The notes beneath the pieces are model-generated. The model was not told the DNA's origin, did not search any database, and saw only the letters and a program-made list of their open reading frames with translations. Source: Bidens hawaiensis (lineage: Eukaryota > Streptophyta > Magnoliopsida > Asterales > Asteraceae). From it: a stretch of DNA of 64,000 nt. The DNA lies in the NCBI GenBank assembly GCA_021521415.1, contig JAIQDT010003815.1:211267-275266 (forward strand), read 5' to 3'. Shown here piece by piece: positions 42,870 to 55,059 of the stretch. Position numbers and translations under genes: made by a program. The number at the start of each line of letters is the position of its first letter. Position 1 is the first letter of the stretch.

Positions 42870-45800
42870 TGTAACACCCCGCAACCGCAGCGGAAACGTA
42901 AACGGGGTGCGACAGACTCGTCTGATATCAACCACATTGTTTATAAAGAAAACTGAATGCATTAATATACTTCAAAATTACATTATCTCCTCTTGCATTA
43001 CCGTCTAGGTGATACACACATCATACAATACGATTCATAATTCAATCTGTTATAATGTATCCTGACATCCCGCACACAAATCTTACACACATCAAGCACT
43101 TAGCACGTAAGCAATCACTTCATCTAAATCGTACCTGAAAAGCATGTGAGAAAACGGGTCAACTACGAATAGTTGGTGAGTTTCACAATTTTAGTAAACC
43201 ATGATATATCAATATCAAAATATAATATTATCGATGTAATTATGGTGAGCCCACAAGTGAAACCTCTGTTAACCCAGAACACTTCCAATAACCTCTGGGG
43301 ACACTGTTAACCCAGAACACTTCCAATAATCTCTGGGGACACTGTTAACCCAGAACACTTCCAATAACCTCTGGGGACACTGTTAACCCAGAACACTGTT
43401 GCGGGACCTTACAATATTAACAACTCAGACAATTACCATCTTAGTACGTTTCCGTACGATTCCCGTACAATAAACAATATATATAAATCCACGCAAATCC
43501 ATGCGTTCAGTAAAATCCACGCAAATCCATGCGTTCAGTATGTACTTAAATATTTCAGTAGTAACATGCTTCCGCCCCGGGAAAACATTTGAAACAATTC
43601 AGAAAAAGGGGCTCGTGAAACTCACCTTAGCACATGCAAGCAGGTAACAACAGTCATTATCAATTAACACGTCCAATCTGTAATATGATCCCTAAGATCG
43701 TTATTATACACTCATTATTAATATAACTTTAATCGTATCAACCGGTACATCTGGGGACACTGTTAACCCAGTCCTGTACTCATTCCGGGGGCAATGTTAC
43801 CCCAGAAACACTTTTCCGGACTCAGATTGTGATATCGTTTAGAGTTCCATGGTCACAGTTGCTATTAGTCGTTTTTCTCGTTTTGCGTGCCTAGCACGGT
43901 TATCCGTTTTTATGTTTCAAAAATGAGTTTGGTCACACACGACCCGAAAATAGTGGTTGACTGATAATTTAATTAAAGATGTGAAATTATAGCTCGGTTT
44001 AGACGTCCCGATTGGCCGCGGGACCCGTTTCCGTCTTTGGCGTACCGGAAACTGTTAAAATAGGTTAAAATTACTCAAATCATCCGAATTATTTTCGGAT
44101 GATTCATTTTTACTTGTTTAACTCATTTATATGAAACTAGTCCATTTTTAGGGTTTTTATACACCAGTCAGCTCGTTTAAGCGAGCTTTACCGGTTTACT
44201 CGTTTTAAGCTTTAAAAGTTCGTTTTTGCACAAATAATTATCCGTTTATTCTCGGATCTTGAAATTTTGTACAAATCACTTTTTGACAGTGGGGAATTTT
44301 ATAAAAATATTTCCAGAATTAATTTCTATATTTAAAATTTATTTATCTATTTTTACACACCATTTAAACACTAAATATGTCGTAAATACCAAACGATCTT
44401 AGAAAAATCCCAAATTTTTCCTGGATGTCCCCTGCCATCCCCATAGTCCCCTGTAATTTTTTCAGAACCATAATCTTCTTTTACATCCCCTTTTTACTAA
44501 AACCGAGCTAGAAATCCCTATAACTCGTTTAACCGAAAAGCCTACTTAGACTTCTCCAACGGACCTCATATTTTGTGTGTGACTTATAAATGATATGAAA
44601 AGTTTATCTACAATTTTCCAGAATTTTTCATGATATTTAACTATTTTTCACCATTTTTGGCCAAAACCGAGCATTAAATTCACCAAATATTCATCCTTTA
44701 TCCAAAAATTACCACAAATTCACAGAACTCTTATTTTCATGTGTTTAACACCTCTGTAAAATTTCATGACCTAACTCTAAAGCATCAACAATCTGTCCAA
44801 ATTTCCCAAATAACCGAATATACCTTTCGTTTTCCGCCACTACGAGCTACAAACTCGTCTTTCCGCCTTATCTACCACTAAATACAGAGCCTACAAACAA
44901 CATACTACAATACCAAGCAAGTTACACTCACGATCAAGCCATTTCTTTCATGGTTTCGGTTATGATTCCAAAAACAAAGATTTAACCGTAAAAATTCGTT
45001 TTTGATTCGTTTAACTCATTTCTTGGACCAAGATCCTTTGTATAACCCGTATACATCACTTGATCATGCAAGAATCGGTTCCATCTCGGGTTTTCACCCT
45101 TTTTCACTTGGAAATCTCATTTTCTTGAAAGAAAACTCAAGAAACGAATATGAACACGTAAATAACACGATTTTACCTCGGTTTTTCTTGCTAGAATTGT
45201 CGGTTTTTGATTCAAGATCTTGAGAGAATTGAAGGTTTGTTGGGTTGTGTTTGTAAAAAAAGAAAATGAAGTGTTTTGTGGACAAGTAGTCCGATCGGAC
45301 TAAAGGGAGGGGTGGGGTGGGACCCACCTCTTCATTTCTAGCCACATATTCCGATTTTCGAAATCTGGATAATGTTTTGGATAATCTGGTTCAGTTCGTT
45401 TTTCGGTTAAACGTTTAATTCGGCTTAAAACGAGGCTAAAATGGTCGTTTTTCGGCTTAAAAATGAAATTTATATAAAACCGATTTAAAAACTTTAAAAA
45501 CTTAAACCATGACATTTATTAACTCAAAACATCATATTATTAATTATCGCGCATCTTTTTCGGCTTGATCGATTGTCTCTTGCTCGGTTTGGTATTAAAG
45601 GTTTCGTTTAATGTACCGTCGTACCATTAAATCGAAATTCTTTTTCTGTGCCGTACTTTACTTATCCCGAAGCATTAATGCTTCGTAAAATCACTAAATA
45701 TCATATATTTCGTCTATAATTGAACCCTCGATTCGTTCGGGTTTCAATAACTATCAATCGATTAATCGCATAATCAATACGATGAATTATTTATTCACGC

Positions 45801-45925
45801 ACAATCAATACAGTGAACCCTGTATTCTCGTATAGTTACTATGGTAACTCATGTACCCGACATTACATATGACGTAACTAACGTCTACCGGTTAGGGTAT
45901 AACTGGTTTCGTCGGAATCGTTACA
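42870..45925 (-). repeat. 3' LTR of gypsy element 2
   Basis: The predicted intron is 43135-43625: donor AAG|GTGAGTTTCACG, branch TTGAC, acceptor CTTTTCAG|GTACG. Inside it are three to four CTGGG/CCCAG units (43265-43400). GTGAAACTCACC upstream of the branch site is an exact 12-base complement of the donor GGTGAGTTTCAC. More hairpins (CTGGG/CCCAG and CCGGGGG/CCCCAG) are at 43748-43805, in the exon side. The middle matches the chimeric LTR at 14,315. Confidence 0.9.
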
Positions 45926-45940
45926 TTCTCCCCCCGTTAA

Positions 45941-47098
45941 GAAATTTCGTCCTCGAAATTTTACACGCCCACTATCTCCTTTCGAGAGAAAGGTGGGGGG
46001 TTTTTCCTTCAGAATTCACCCTCGCGTTACCAAGTATAATCTGGTCCTCGCTGTGAATTCCACTTAATCTTAATTAATAAAGCTTGATATGTCCAAACTG
46101 TTTAGTTTTCCCGTCTACTATCTCTACGGAATTAGTTATGATATCAAGCATGTCTTCTATGAGTACCTCTATTACTAGTACTTTCGTTGCCTCATCGCTT
46201 AGGCACTTTTCAATCCGTATACATGGCAAAATATCATGTATAGTACTTAGCCCCTGGAGTACTTTAATCGATAAACTAAATGACCAACCATGGAGATAGT
46301 TCTCATGGGATCCAATATATTAAGAAGCTATTTTCGGTTTTGCCAAACCTCATACCACCTCTCTCTAAGGTGATGCCTTAAAATGCCTTGTCACTTCTAT
46401 TCAGTGACAATGGTTTCCTTTGAACGTTGGCATAAATCCTTTGCCAACCTCGCGCTACTTTCAACTTCTCTTAAACATTATAAATCCGATTGGTTGTTTC
46501 TCGAATCAATTCAAATCTTATGGCTTGATCGACGCCCATTTTCAATTTAGCAAATTGGTGATAACTACTTCACCCATAGAAAGCTTCCAGCTCTCGATGC
46601 TTCCTTCCCCTCCTTCCAATAATGGAAGTAGGATGACTATTTCGATCTGAGATCATTGAAAATGCTACTTCACGACGAGTTACCATTTCATCATCAGGAA
46701 TTTAGGCAAGAATTCATTGTAATTTATTCTCACTATCATTGGCGAATTTTCTGTCGTTGTGGCGTTCCCTAGGGTTTTCGGTGTGCAGCCTTATTTCTTG
46801 CATAACTCAATATTCACCAACACACGTAACCATATCTTTCTCCAAACTCGATCATTAATAAAAATCCTTTCAGGTATCCGTATCATCAATAGTCAAATCC
46901 GATCCCGGATGTATGGATTATTTCGATCTATGCGCTTCGTCAATGATTAATTCACGAAGGTCATGGAGGGTCGGGATCCAACCCGATTTTTGAAGTAGAG
47001 AATTTAGTCCACGCGCTGTTCGAAATTCTCCTCATTGCCGTAAGATTCCTTCTTTTCCAATTGTTCCTCTTTCAACGCCTCACGTTGAGCGACTCGAA
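45941..47098 (-). pseudogene. Gypsy 2 integrase remnant
   Basis: Only the C-terminal end (near 45960-46450) and part of the zinc-domain region (about 46890-47090, matching 34220-34440 of gypsy 1) are recognisable. The catalytic core is missing or unreadable, so this element could not have inserted itself. Confidence 0.6.
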
Positions 47099-47557
47099 TC
47101 AGGTTCGGAGGTTCGACTGGACTATCATCCCCAGCACTCGCACTCGCAATGGCTTAACCCGATCTTTCTTACTCAAGGCATCGGCTACGACGTTAGCCTT
47201 GCCAGGGTGATAACGGATGTCACAGTCATAATCGCTTAACAACTCGACCCATCTTCGTTGCCTCATATTCAGTTCCTTCTGATCAAATATGTGCTGCAAA
47301 CTTTTATGATCGGTGAAGATGGTGCACTTCGTATCGTAGAGACAATGTCTCCACATTTTAAGTGCGTAGATAACCGCTCCCAGTTCTAAGTCATGAGTAG
47401 TGTAATTTTTCTCGTGTATTTTTAACTGTCGGGAAGCATAGTCTATAACCTTATTATTCAGCATTAACACGCATCCTAACCCTCTATGCGATGCGTCACA
47501 ATACGCGACAAAACCATCGTCTCCATCGGGGAGACTTAAAATCGGCGCTTGGCACAA
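47099..47557 (-). pseudogene. Gypsy 2 RNase H domain
   Basis: About 150 residues are open: [80 protein letters not shown] and [17 protein letters not shown]. The Asp, Glu and Asp of the RNase H active site are visible. It follows the RT at 47636-47890 after a frame change. Confidence 0.85.
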
Positions 47558-47635
47558 TTTTAGTGATTTCTATCTTATTTGGATCTATGTGAAATCCTTG
47601 TTGTTCTACAACATGACCAAGGGATTATGCCTTCT

Positions 47636-48400
47636 TTATTCAAAATCACATTTCGAAAACTTCGCGTACAACTCCTCTTGCTTTAACACTTCCACCATTT
47701 TCCTTAACCGTCGTTCGTGCTCTTCTTTACGTTGCGAATATATCAAAATATCATCAATGAATGTTATGACAAATTTGTCAAAATAAAGTTTACAGACTCG
47801 GTTCATGAGTTCCATGAATGCTGCCGGCGCATTTGTTAGCCCGAAAGGCATAACTAAAAATTCATAATGGCCGTAGCGAGTCCGAAACACTGTTGTTGCA
47901 ACGTCCTCTTCTTGGATTTCTCATTTGGTGATAACTATATATAAGATCAATTTTCTAAAGATAAATCGCCCTTTGCAGTTGGTTAAACAGATCATTTACT
48001 TCGAAGAAGTGAATACCTATTCTTGATCGTCACTTTATTCAATTCTCCCTAATCAACACATATCCTAACACTTTCGTCCTTCATTTCCCAATTAAAGCTG
48101 GTGCACCTTCTGGTGACTAACTAGGTCGTATAAAATCTTATCCAACAATTCTTGTAACTGATTGGATAATTCTTGCATCTCGGACGGTGCAAGTCGGTAG
48201 GGTGCTTTAGCAACAGGGCCAGCTTGAGACATTAAATCGATTCTGCATTCGACCTGTCGGTTTGGCGGTAATCCAGGAAGTTCTTTGGGGAAAACTTGTG
48301 GAAATTCGCGTACCACCGGGGTATCTTCTATATGTTTTCTTTTAAATCGTACACTTTTCTCTGTATCTAATCGCTTCATCGTCCGAAAGAGAGCTTCCAA
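47636..48400 (-). pseudogene. Gypsy 2 reverse transcriptase, two fragments
   Basis: The N-terminal fragment 48092-48400 reads [20 protein letters not shown] and [20 protein letters not shown]. The core fragment 47636-47890 reads [40 protein letters not shown] and AKFSKCDFE, with FIDD intact. About 200 bp between them are out of frame. It is better preserved than the RT of gypsy 1. Confidence 0.85.
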
Positions 48401-51400
48401 TCATCTTCTTCTCATATTTGATTTCAGCTTCATGTTGAGTTAGCCAATCCATGTTAACTATTACGTTAAAACTCCTTAACTTTCCTGGTCGTAGGTCAAT
48501 AAGGAAAGGTTAATCGTTCAGAATAATAGGACAATTCTGAACCATTTAGCTAACCATTAGGGATTTACCCTTAGCGACTCTACAGTATCGGGGTCTATAG
48601 TTTCACTAATCGGCATCTTTCCAAATGATAGGAGGTTAACAGGAACTAGCTTCTATCGGCAACCGCAAAAATATCACTGAAGCCTATTGATTTAAAACTA
48701 CAACATACTTAATACCACCTTTGAATCATGACGTACTTTATTCGAATTCTCGGCTCCTTGCTTGATCAAAGGTTGATGCTTGTCCTGAGGTTCGTCTTCC
48801 AATGACACCTTGGTTCAACTTTGGGCAATTTCTCTTGAAACGTTCTGTACTGCCACATTCATAGCAAGTACAACTGTTTGGCATAATTTAGTCTCTTTGA
48901 ATGGATTGTTATTGAAGTTGTTGGTTTCGGTGTGGTTGTACACGAATGGGTTGGGGTTGCCGGTTCACACGGCTTCAATTGGTTCTACAATTGGGGCATT
49001 ACGTCCATCTTTACCACACCTGTGGTCTACTATTACTCGACATTCTTCTTCCTACCGATAACCATATTTTCCACATTTAGGGAAGGACCCTTCATGCGGT
49101 TCATGTTTTCAAACCAGAACTAGTCTTAGTATAATTCTGGGTTGTAGGGCATGCCTACTTATTCACAAGTCTATCTTGCACTATACCTTTATCATTTCTC
49201 TTCTTTAACACTCGACGTCTCACCTAACGTCCTTCCAGTCCGCTTCCCATAGAGAAAAATATATCAATGCTGGCTTGTGACACAACCCTTCCAAAGGTTG
49301 TATATTTTACAGATTTGACTATACTCCTTATCGATGGAGCTAGTCCCCAATATAGCGCTCACTTCGCTTGATTTCAGGAGTAATTAGCCATGTTACCAGA
49401 CATGACAATTCCTTCAACGATTAGCGTGTTCTAAGTGATCTGCACACAACATTTCTATTTTCCATAGCTTAGTTCCCAATCTCTGCACTCAATTACTCGA
49501 ATAAAAGTGCTCTAGCACAAGAATTTTAAATTCTGACCATATCATCTGAGTAATAATTTTCTAATTATAATTTTGTACCATCGTGTTCCATCATAATACA
49601 ACATAATCTACCAACATATCTGTAGCATATTTCACTACACAATGTTCTAGACTCATACCAATATCCTTAACCATTTCGATCTTTTCTATCCACTCGCTAA
49701 TCTATTCCTCCCTTTACCATCAGCAACTATTAATAATCCCCTTAACACAACCGATAAACATATCCTTCATACCGGATCTAATTCATTACGACTACTATTC
49801 ATGTTTAGTATATAACTAATACTTGTAGTCATAATAGCATTCGGTGGGACATTATCACTCTTAGTAATACCACTAAGAATTGAAATATTCATAATCATGT
49901 GATTACTCGCTCTATAATTCTGCGATCACATTTGCATCAACACTAGCAGTGATCTGTGATACTACATTCGGTATCATCATCTGCTATCTTTGAGCAATCA
50001 ACTGAATCATATCAATCTCCATCATTGGAGTTACTCTTTTTATGTCATTCTGCCGTACTCATCCCGTACGCAGTAATCAATACTAATCTCACCGTATAGC
50101 TCGTCACCAGCTCAATCATAACAGCAGGTACACATACACACCAAATATTATCATACATATTACACATACCAGTATCTAGTATATATGTCCCACAAGTATA
50201 ATAACATATGGACTTAACCTGACGTCGGTTAACTTTTAAATACGCTTCATAACCCTTGTCACCAACTGACATAGAGATCTTCTCAACAAAGATCAATGTT
50301 TAATATGCTTGATTTCAATATCCGTCTGCATGTCAGCATAACTGATACATGCTCACCGTGAGCACCAAACGATTACATACCACGGAGTTATAATATCCGT
50401 GTTTATTCTTATATCCGGCATACACAGTATACCTCCTACGAACGAACAACAAACTATGCTATAATGACTCCACACCTCATTGTGTATGGGTAATCATTCC
50501 ATTCGAGCATACATGGGCGTAGGCATCTAACGGATATAAGGATAACATAGGGAGTTGCAAGGTTCAAGTTAATCGCGCAACATGGGTTGCCTTCAAATAT
50601 TATTAATTACTATTATGGGAAACTCTATCACTTGCTCAGTCAATGTCCTCAGGCGTTCTAGGTTCGTTGAAATCGGTAATTCTCGATCTGGAGGTGGTAT
50701 GACTCATATGTTTGAGAGTGAGAAACACATATATATAGAAATATATATATCTTTATCTGCTCATTTATTATCAAATTTTTTTTTTTTTGATGGAATAAGA
50801 ACGGGTTCAGGTACAGGTTCGTCCGTACATGAGGGTCGGTGGTTCGGGTGAGCATAGGGGGTTATTAGGATATACGGTAACGGTGTTGGTAGGGTAAGGA
50901 ACTTATCAATTTTGGTTGGGAGTGACGGTTACTAGATATGTCTGGTTAATGTCAAACGGGAGATCTAACTTGGTACTATCATAACTATGACCCGATAAGT
51001 CAGACTCATCATCAACCGATGCTCTTAGAAATTTCATCATCCTCGGTACTTTTATTATTTCATCCCCCGGTTCCTTATCCGGGTCCTATTTCTCAATACA
51101 TGTACCCACAAGATATGCACATCTATATATATATACACATTAGCACGCATAAATAATATTATACACTTTACACATATGTTGCCATTTTTACCTATTAATG
51201 TTCCCCGTGACTTACCCTGAATCCCCTCGTGCGGACAAGTTTGTTATTATGTTCCGGACCATAATAACCCACTTGTCCATCCAAGTTCATCCAGCTCCCG
51301 TCACTATAAATTATTAGTTGATATTCCGATCCTATAATACTTGAGCTACTGGTTATATTTTAGGTATCTTTTAAAGACATCCTAATTCTATTATAACCAA
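48401..51400 (-). pseudogene. Gypsy 2 decayed gag and leader
   Basis: Matches 35600-38500 of gypsy 1 closely, including the zinc knuckle with His changed to Arg (about 48830). A stretch at about 50553-50856 is absent from gypsy 1; its minus strand reads IPPPDRELPIS and LERLRTLTEQVIE, which could be a gag remnant. No long frame survives. Confidence 0.65.
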
Positions 51401-51415
51401 TGGCTCTGATACCAA
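51401..51415 (-). other. Gypsy 2 primer-binding site
   Basis: The minus strand reads TTGGTATCAGAGCCA, complementary to the 3' region of initiator-Met tRNA, four bases inside the right LTR. Confidence 0.9.
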
Positions 51416-51419
51416 GTTC

Positions 51420-54400
51420 TGTAACACCCCGCAACCGCAGCGAAAACGTAAACGGGGTGCGACAGACTCGTCTGATATCAACCACATTTTTTATAAAGAA
51501 AACTGAATGCATTAATATACTTCAAAATTACATTATCTCCTCTTGCATTACCGTCTAGGTGATACACACATCATACAATACGATTCATAATTCAATCTGT
51601 TATAATGTATCCTGACATCCCGCACACAAATCTTACACACATCAAGCACTTAGCACGTAAGCAATCACTTCATCTAAATCGTACCTGAAAAGCATGTGAG
51701 AAAACGGGTCAACTACGAATAGTTGGTGAGTTTCACAATTTTAGTAAACCATGATATATCAATATCAAAATATAATATTATCGATGTAATTATGCTGAGC
51801 CCACAAGTGAAACCTCTGTTAACCCAGAACACTTCCAATAACCTCTGGGGACACTGTTAACCCAGAACACTTCCAATAATCTCTGGGGACACTGTTAACC
51901 CAGAACACTTCCAATAACCTCTGGGGACACTGTTAACCCAGAACACTGTTGCGGGACCTTACAATATTAACAACTCAGACAATTACCATCTTAGTACGTT
52001 TCCGTACGATTCCCGTACAATAAACAATATATATAAATCCACGCAAATCCATGCGTTCAGTAAAATCCACGCAAATCCATGCGTTCAGTATGTACTTAAA
52101 TATTTCAGTAGTAACATGCTTCCGCCCCGGGAAAACATTTGAAACAATTCAGAAAAAGGGGCTCGTGAAACTCACCTTAGCACATGCAAGCAGGTAACAA
52201 CATTCATTATCAATTAACACGTCCAATCTGTAATATGATCCCTAAGATCGTTATTATACACTCATTATTAATATAACTTTAATCGTATCAACCGGTACAT
52301 CTGGGGACACTGTTAACCCAGTCCTGTACTCATTCCGGGGGCAATGTTACCCCAGAAACACTTTTCCGGACTCAGATTGTGATATCGTTTAGAGTTCCAT
52401 GGTCACAGTTGCTATTAGTCGTTTTTCTCGTTTTGCGTGCCTAGCACGGTTATCCGTTTTTATGTTTCAAAAATGAGTTTGGTCACACACGACCCGAAAA
52501 TAGTGGTTGACTGATAATTTAATTAAAGATGTGAAATTATAGCTCGGTTTAGACGTCCCGATTGGCCGCGGGACCCGTTTCCGTCTTTGGCGTACCGGAA
52601 ACTGTTAAAATAGGTTAAAATTACTCAAATCATCCGAATTATTTTCGGATGATTCATTTTTACTTGTTTAACTCATTTATATGAAACTAGTCCATTTTTA
52701 GGGTTTTTATACACCAGTCAGCTCGTTTAAGCGAGCTTTACCGGTTTACTCGTTTTAAGCTTTAAAAGTTCGTTTTTGCACAAATAATTATCCGTTTATT
52801 CTCGGATCTTGAAATTTTGTACAAATCACTTTTTGACAGTGGGGAATTTTATAAAAATATTTCCAGAATTAATTTCTATATTTAAAATTTATTTATCTAT
52901 TTTTACACACCATTTAAACACTAAATATGTCGTAAATACCAAACGATCTTAGAAAAATCCCAAATTTTTCCTGGATGTCCCCTGCCATCCACATAGTCCC
53001 CTGTAATTTTTTCAGAACCATAATCTTCTTTTACATCCCCTTTTTACTAAAACCGAGCTAGAAATCCCTATAACTCGTTTAACCGAAAAGCCTACTTAGA
53101 CTTCTCCAACGGACCTCATATTTTGTGTGTGACTTATAAATGATATGAAAAGTTTATCTACAATTTTCCAGAATTTTTCATGATATTTAACTATTTTTCA
53201 CCATTTTTGGCCAAAACCGAGCATTAAATTCACCAAATATTCATCCTTTATCCAAAAATTACCACAAATTCACAGAACTCTTATTTTCATGTGTTTAACA
53301 CCTCTGTAAAATTTCATGACCTAACTCTAAAGCATCAACAATCTGTCCAAATTTCCCAAAACCGAACATAACCGAATATACCTTTCGTTTTCCGCCACTA
53401 CGAGCTACAAACTCGTCTTTCCGCCTTATCTACCACTAAATACAGAGCCTACAAACAACATACTACAATACCAAGCAAGTTACACTCACGATCAAGCCAT
53501 TTCTTTCATGGTTTCGGTTATAATTCCAAAAACAAAGATTTAACCGTAAAAATTCGTTTTTGATTCGTTTAACTCATTTCTTGGACCAAGATCCTTTGTA
53601 TAACCCGTATACATCACTTGATCATGCAAGAATCGGTTCCATCTCGGGTTTTCACCCTTTTTCACTTGGAAATCTCATTTTCTTGAAAGAAAACTCAAGA
53701 AACGAATATGAACACGTAAATAACACGATTTTACCTCGGTTTTTCTTGCTAGAATTGTCGGTTTTTGATTCAAGATCTAGAGAGAATTGAAGGTTTGTTG
53801 GGTTGTGTTTGTAAAAAAAGAAAATGAAGTGTTTTGTGGACAAGTAGTCCGATCGGACTAAAGGGAGGGGTGGGGTGGGACCCACCTCTTCATTTCTAGC
53901 CACATATTCCGATTTCCGAAATCTGGATAATGTTTTGGATAATCTGGTTCAGTTCGTTTTTCGGTTAAACGTTTAATTCGGCTTAAAACGAGGCTAAAAT
54001 GGTCGTTTTTCGGCTTAAAAATGAAATTTATATAAAACCGATTTAAAAACTTTAAAAACTTAAACCATGACATTTATTAACTCAAAACATCATATTATTA
54101 ATTATCGCGCATCTTTTTCGGCTTGATCGATTGTCTCTTGCTCGGTTTGGTATTAAAGGTTTCGTTTAATGTACCGTCGTACCATTAAATCGAAATTCTT
54201 TTTCTGTGCCGTACTTTACTTATCCCGAAGCATTAATGCTTCGTAAAATCACTAAATATCATATATTTCGTCTATAATTGAACCCTCGATTCGTTCGGGT
54301 TTCAATAACTATCAATCGATTAATCGCATAATCAATACGATGAATTATTTATTCACGCACAATCAATACAGTGAACCCTGTATTCTCGTATAGTTACTAT

Positions 54401-54483
54401 GGTAACTCATGTACCCGACATTACATATGACGTAACTAACGTCTACCGGTTAGGGTATAACTGGTTTCGTCGGAATCGTTACA
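51420..54483 (-). repeat. 5' LTR of gypsy element 2
   Basis: Nearly identical to 42870-45925. The predicted intron is 51685-52175, with the array at about 51815-51950. Confidence 0.9.
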
Positions 54484-54488
54484 ATCTT

Positions 54489-55059
54489 AGAGAAAACGGT
54501 TGGGAACAGTCGCGGGGACTGGGCTGAAAAGCTAGAAGACGCACTCTGGGCCTTTCGTACTGCATTCAAAACACCTATCGGGACCACTCCCTTTCGGTTA
54601 GTTTATGGAAAGGCGTGTCATCTCCCTGTCGAGTTAGAACATCGTGGGTATTGGGCTTTAAGAGCCGTAAATCTTGATTTATCTGCGGCGGGAAAGAGTC
54701 GTTTTCTTCAGATTCATGAGGTTGAGGAGCAACGGAATGAGGCGTATGAATGAAGTTGGGGGTATAAGGAGCAGACAAAGGAACGTCGTGATAAACATAT
54801 TAAGGGTCCCAAAGAGTTGAAGTGTGGGGATAAGGTGCTTCTGTATAATTCCCGGTTGAAGTTGTTTCCGGGTAAATTGAAATCCCGATGGGTTGGTCCG
54901 TTCGTTGTGAAGGAGGCATTTCCATATGGAGTGGTTGAGATAGAGGCTGAGGGTGGACATTCTTGGAAAGTGAATGGGCATAGACTGAAGCATTATGTTG
55001 GAGGTCCACTTGGTGATCGCGAGGAGGAGGCGATCTACCTTGATCCGCCTGGAGAGTAG
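54489..55059 (+). pseudogene. Athila-like integrase C-terminal part, fragment 3
   Basis: It resumes [40 protein letters not shown] and [20 protein letters not shown]. After an in-frame TGA at about 54751 it continues RDKHIKGPKELKCGDKVLLY, NSRLKLFPGKLKSRWVGPFV and GHRLKHYVGG, ending LDPPGE and a TAG. The end fits the usual end of Athila pol. Confidence 0.85.

Larger units (their letters stand above)
42870..54483 (-). mobile_element. Gypsy element 2 (Tekay/Del-like, decayed interior), 11.6 kb
   Basis: Bounded by TSD ATCTT (42865-42869 and 54484-54488). LTRs are 42870-45925 (3,056 bp) and 51420-54483 (3,064 bp). The polypurine tract is at 45926-45940 and the primer site at 51401-51415, so it is on the minus strand. 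The interior is homologous to gypsy 1, but the integrase core is gone. The LTRs differ only at a few sites by eye, for example eight to nine bases near 44812/53357. It interrupts Athila integrase at GIKRI. Confidence 0.92.

Noticed and set aside
45002..45515. Short open frames repeated at 53560-54073
   Set aside because: They lie within the gypsy 2 LTR pair; identity reflects LTR duplication, not gene conservation.
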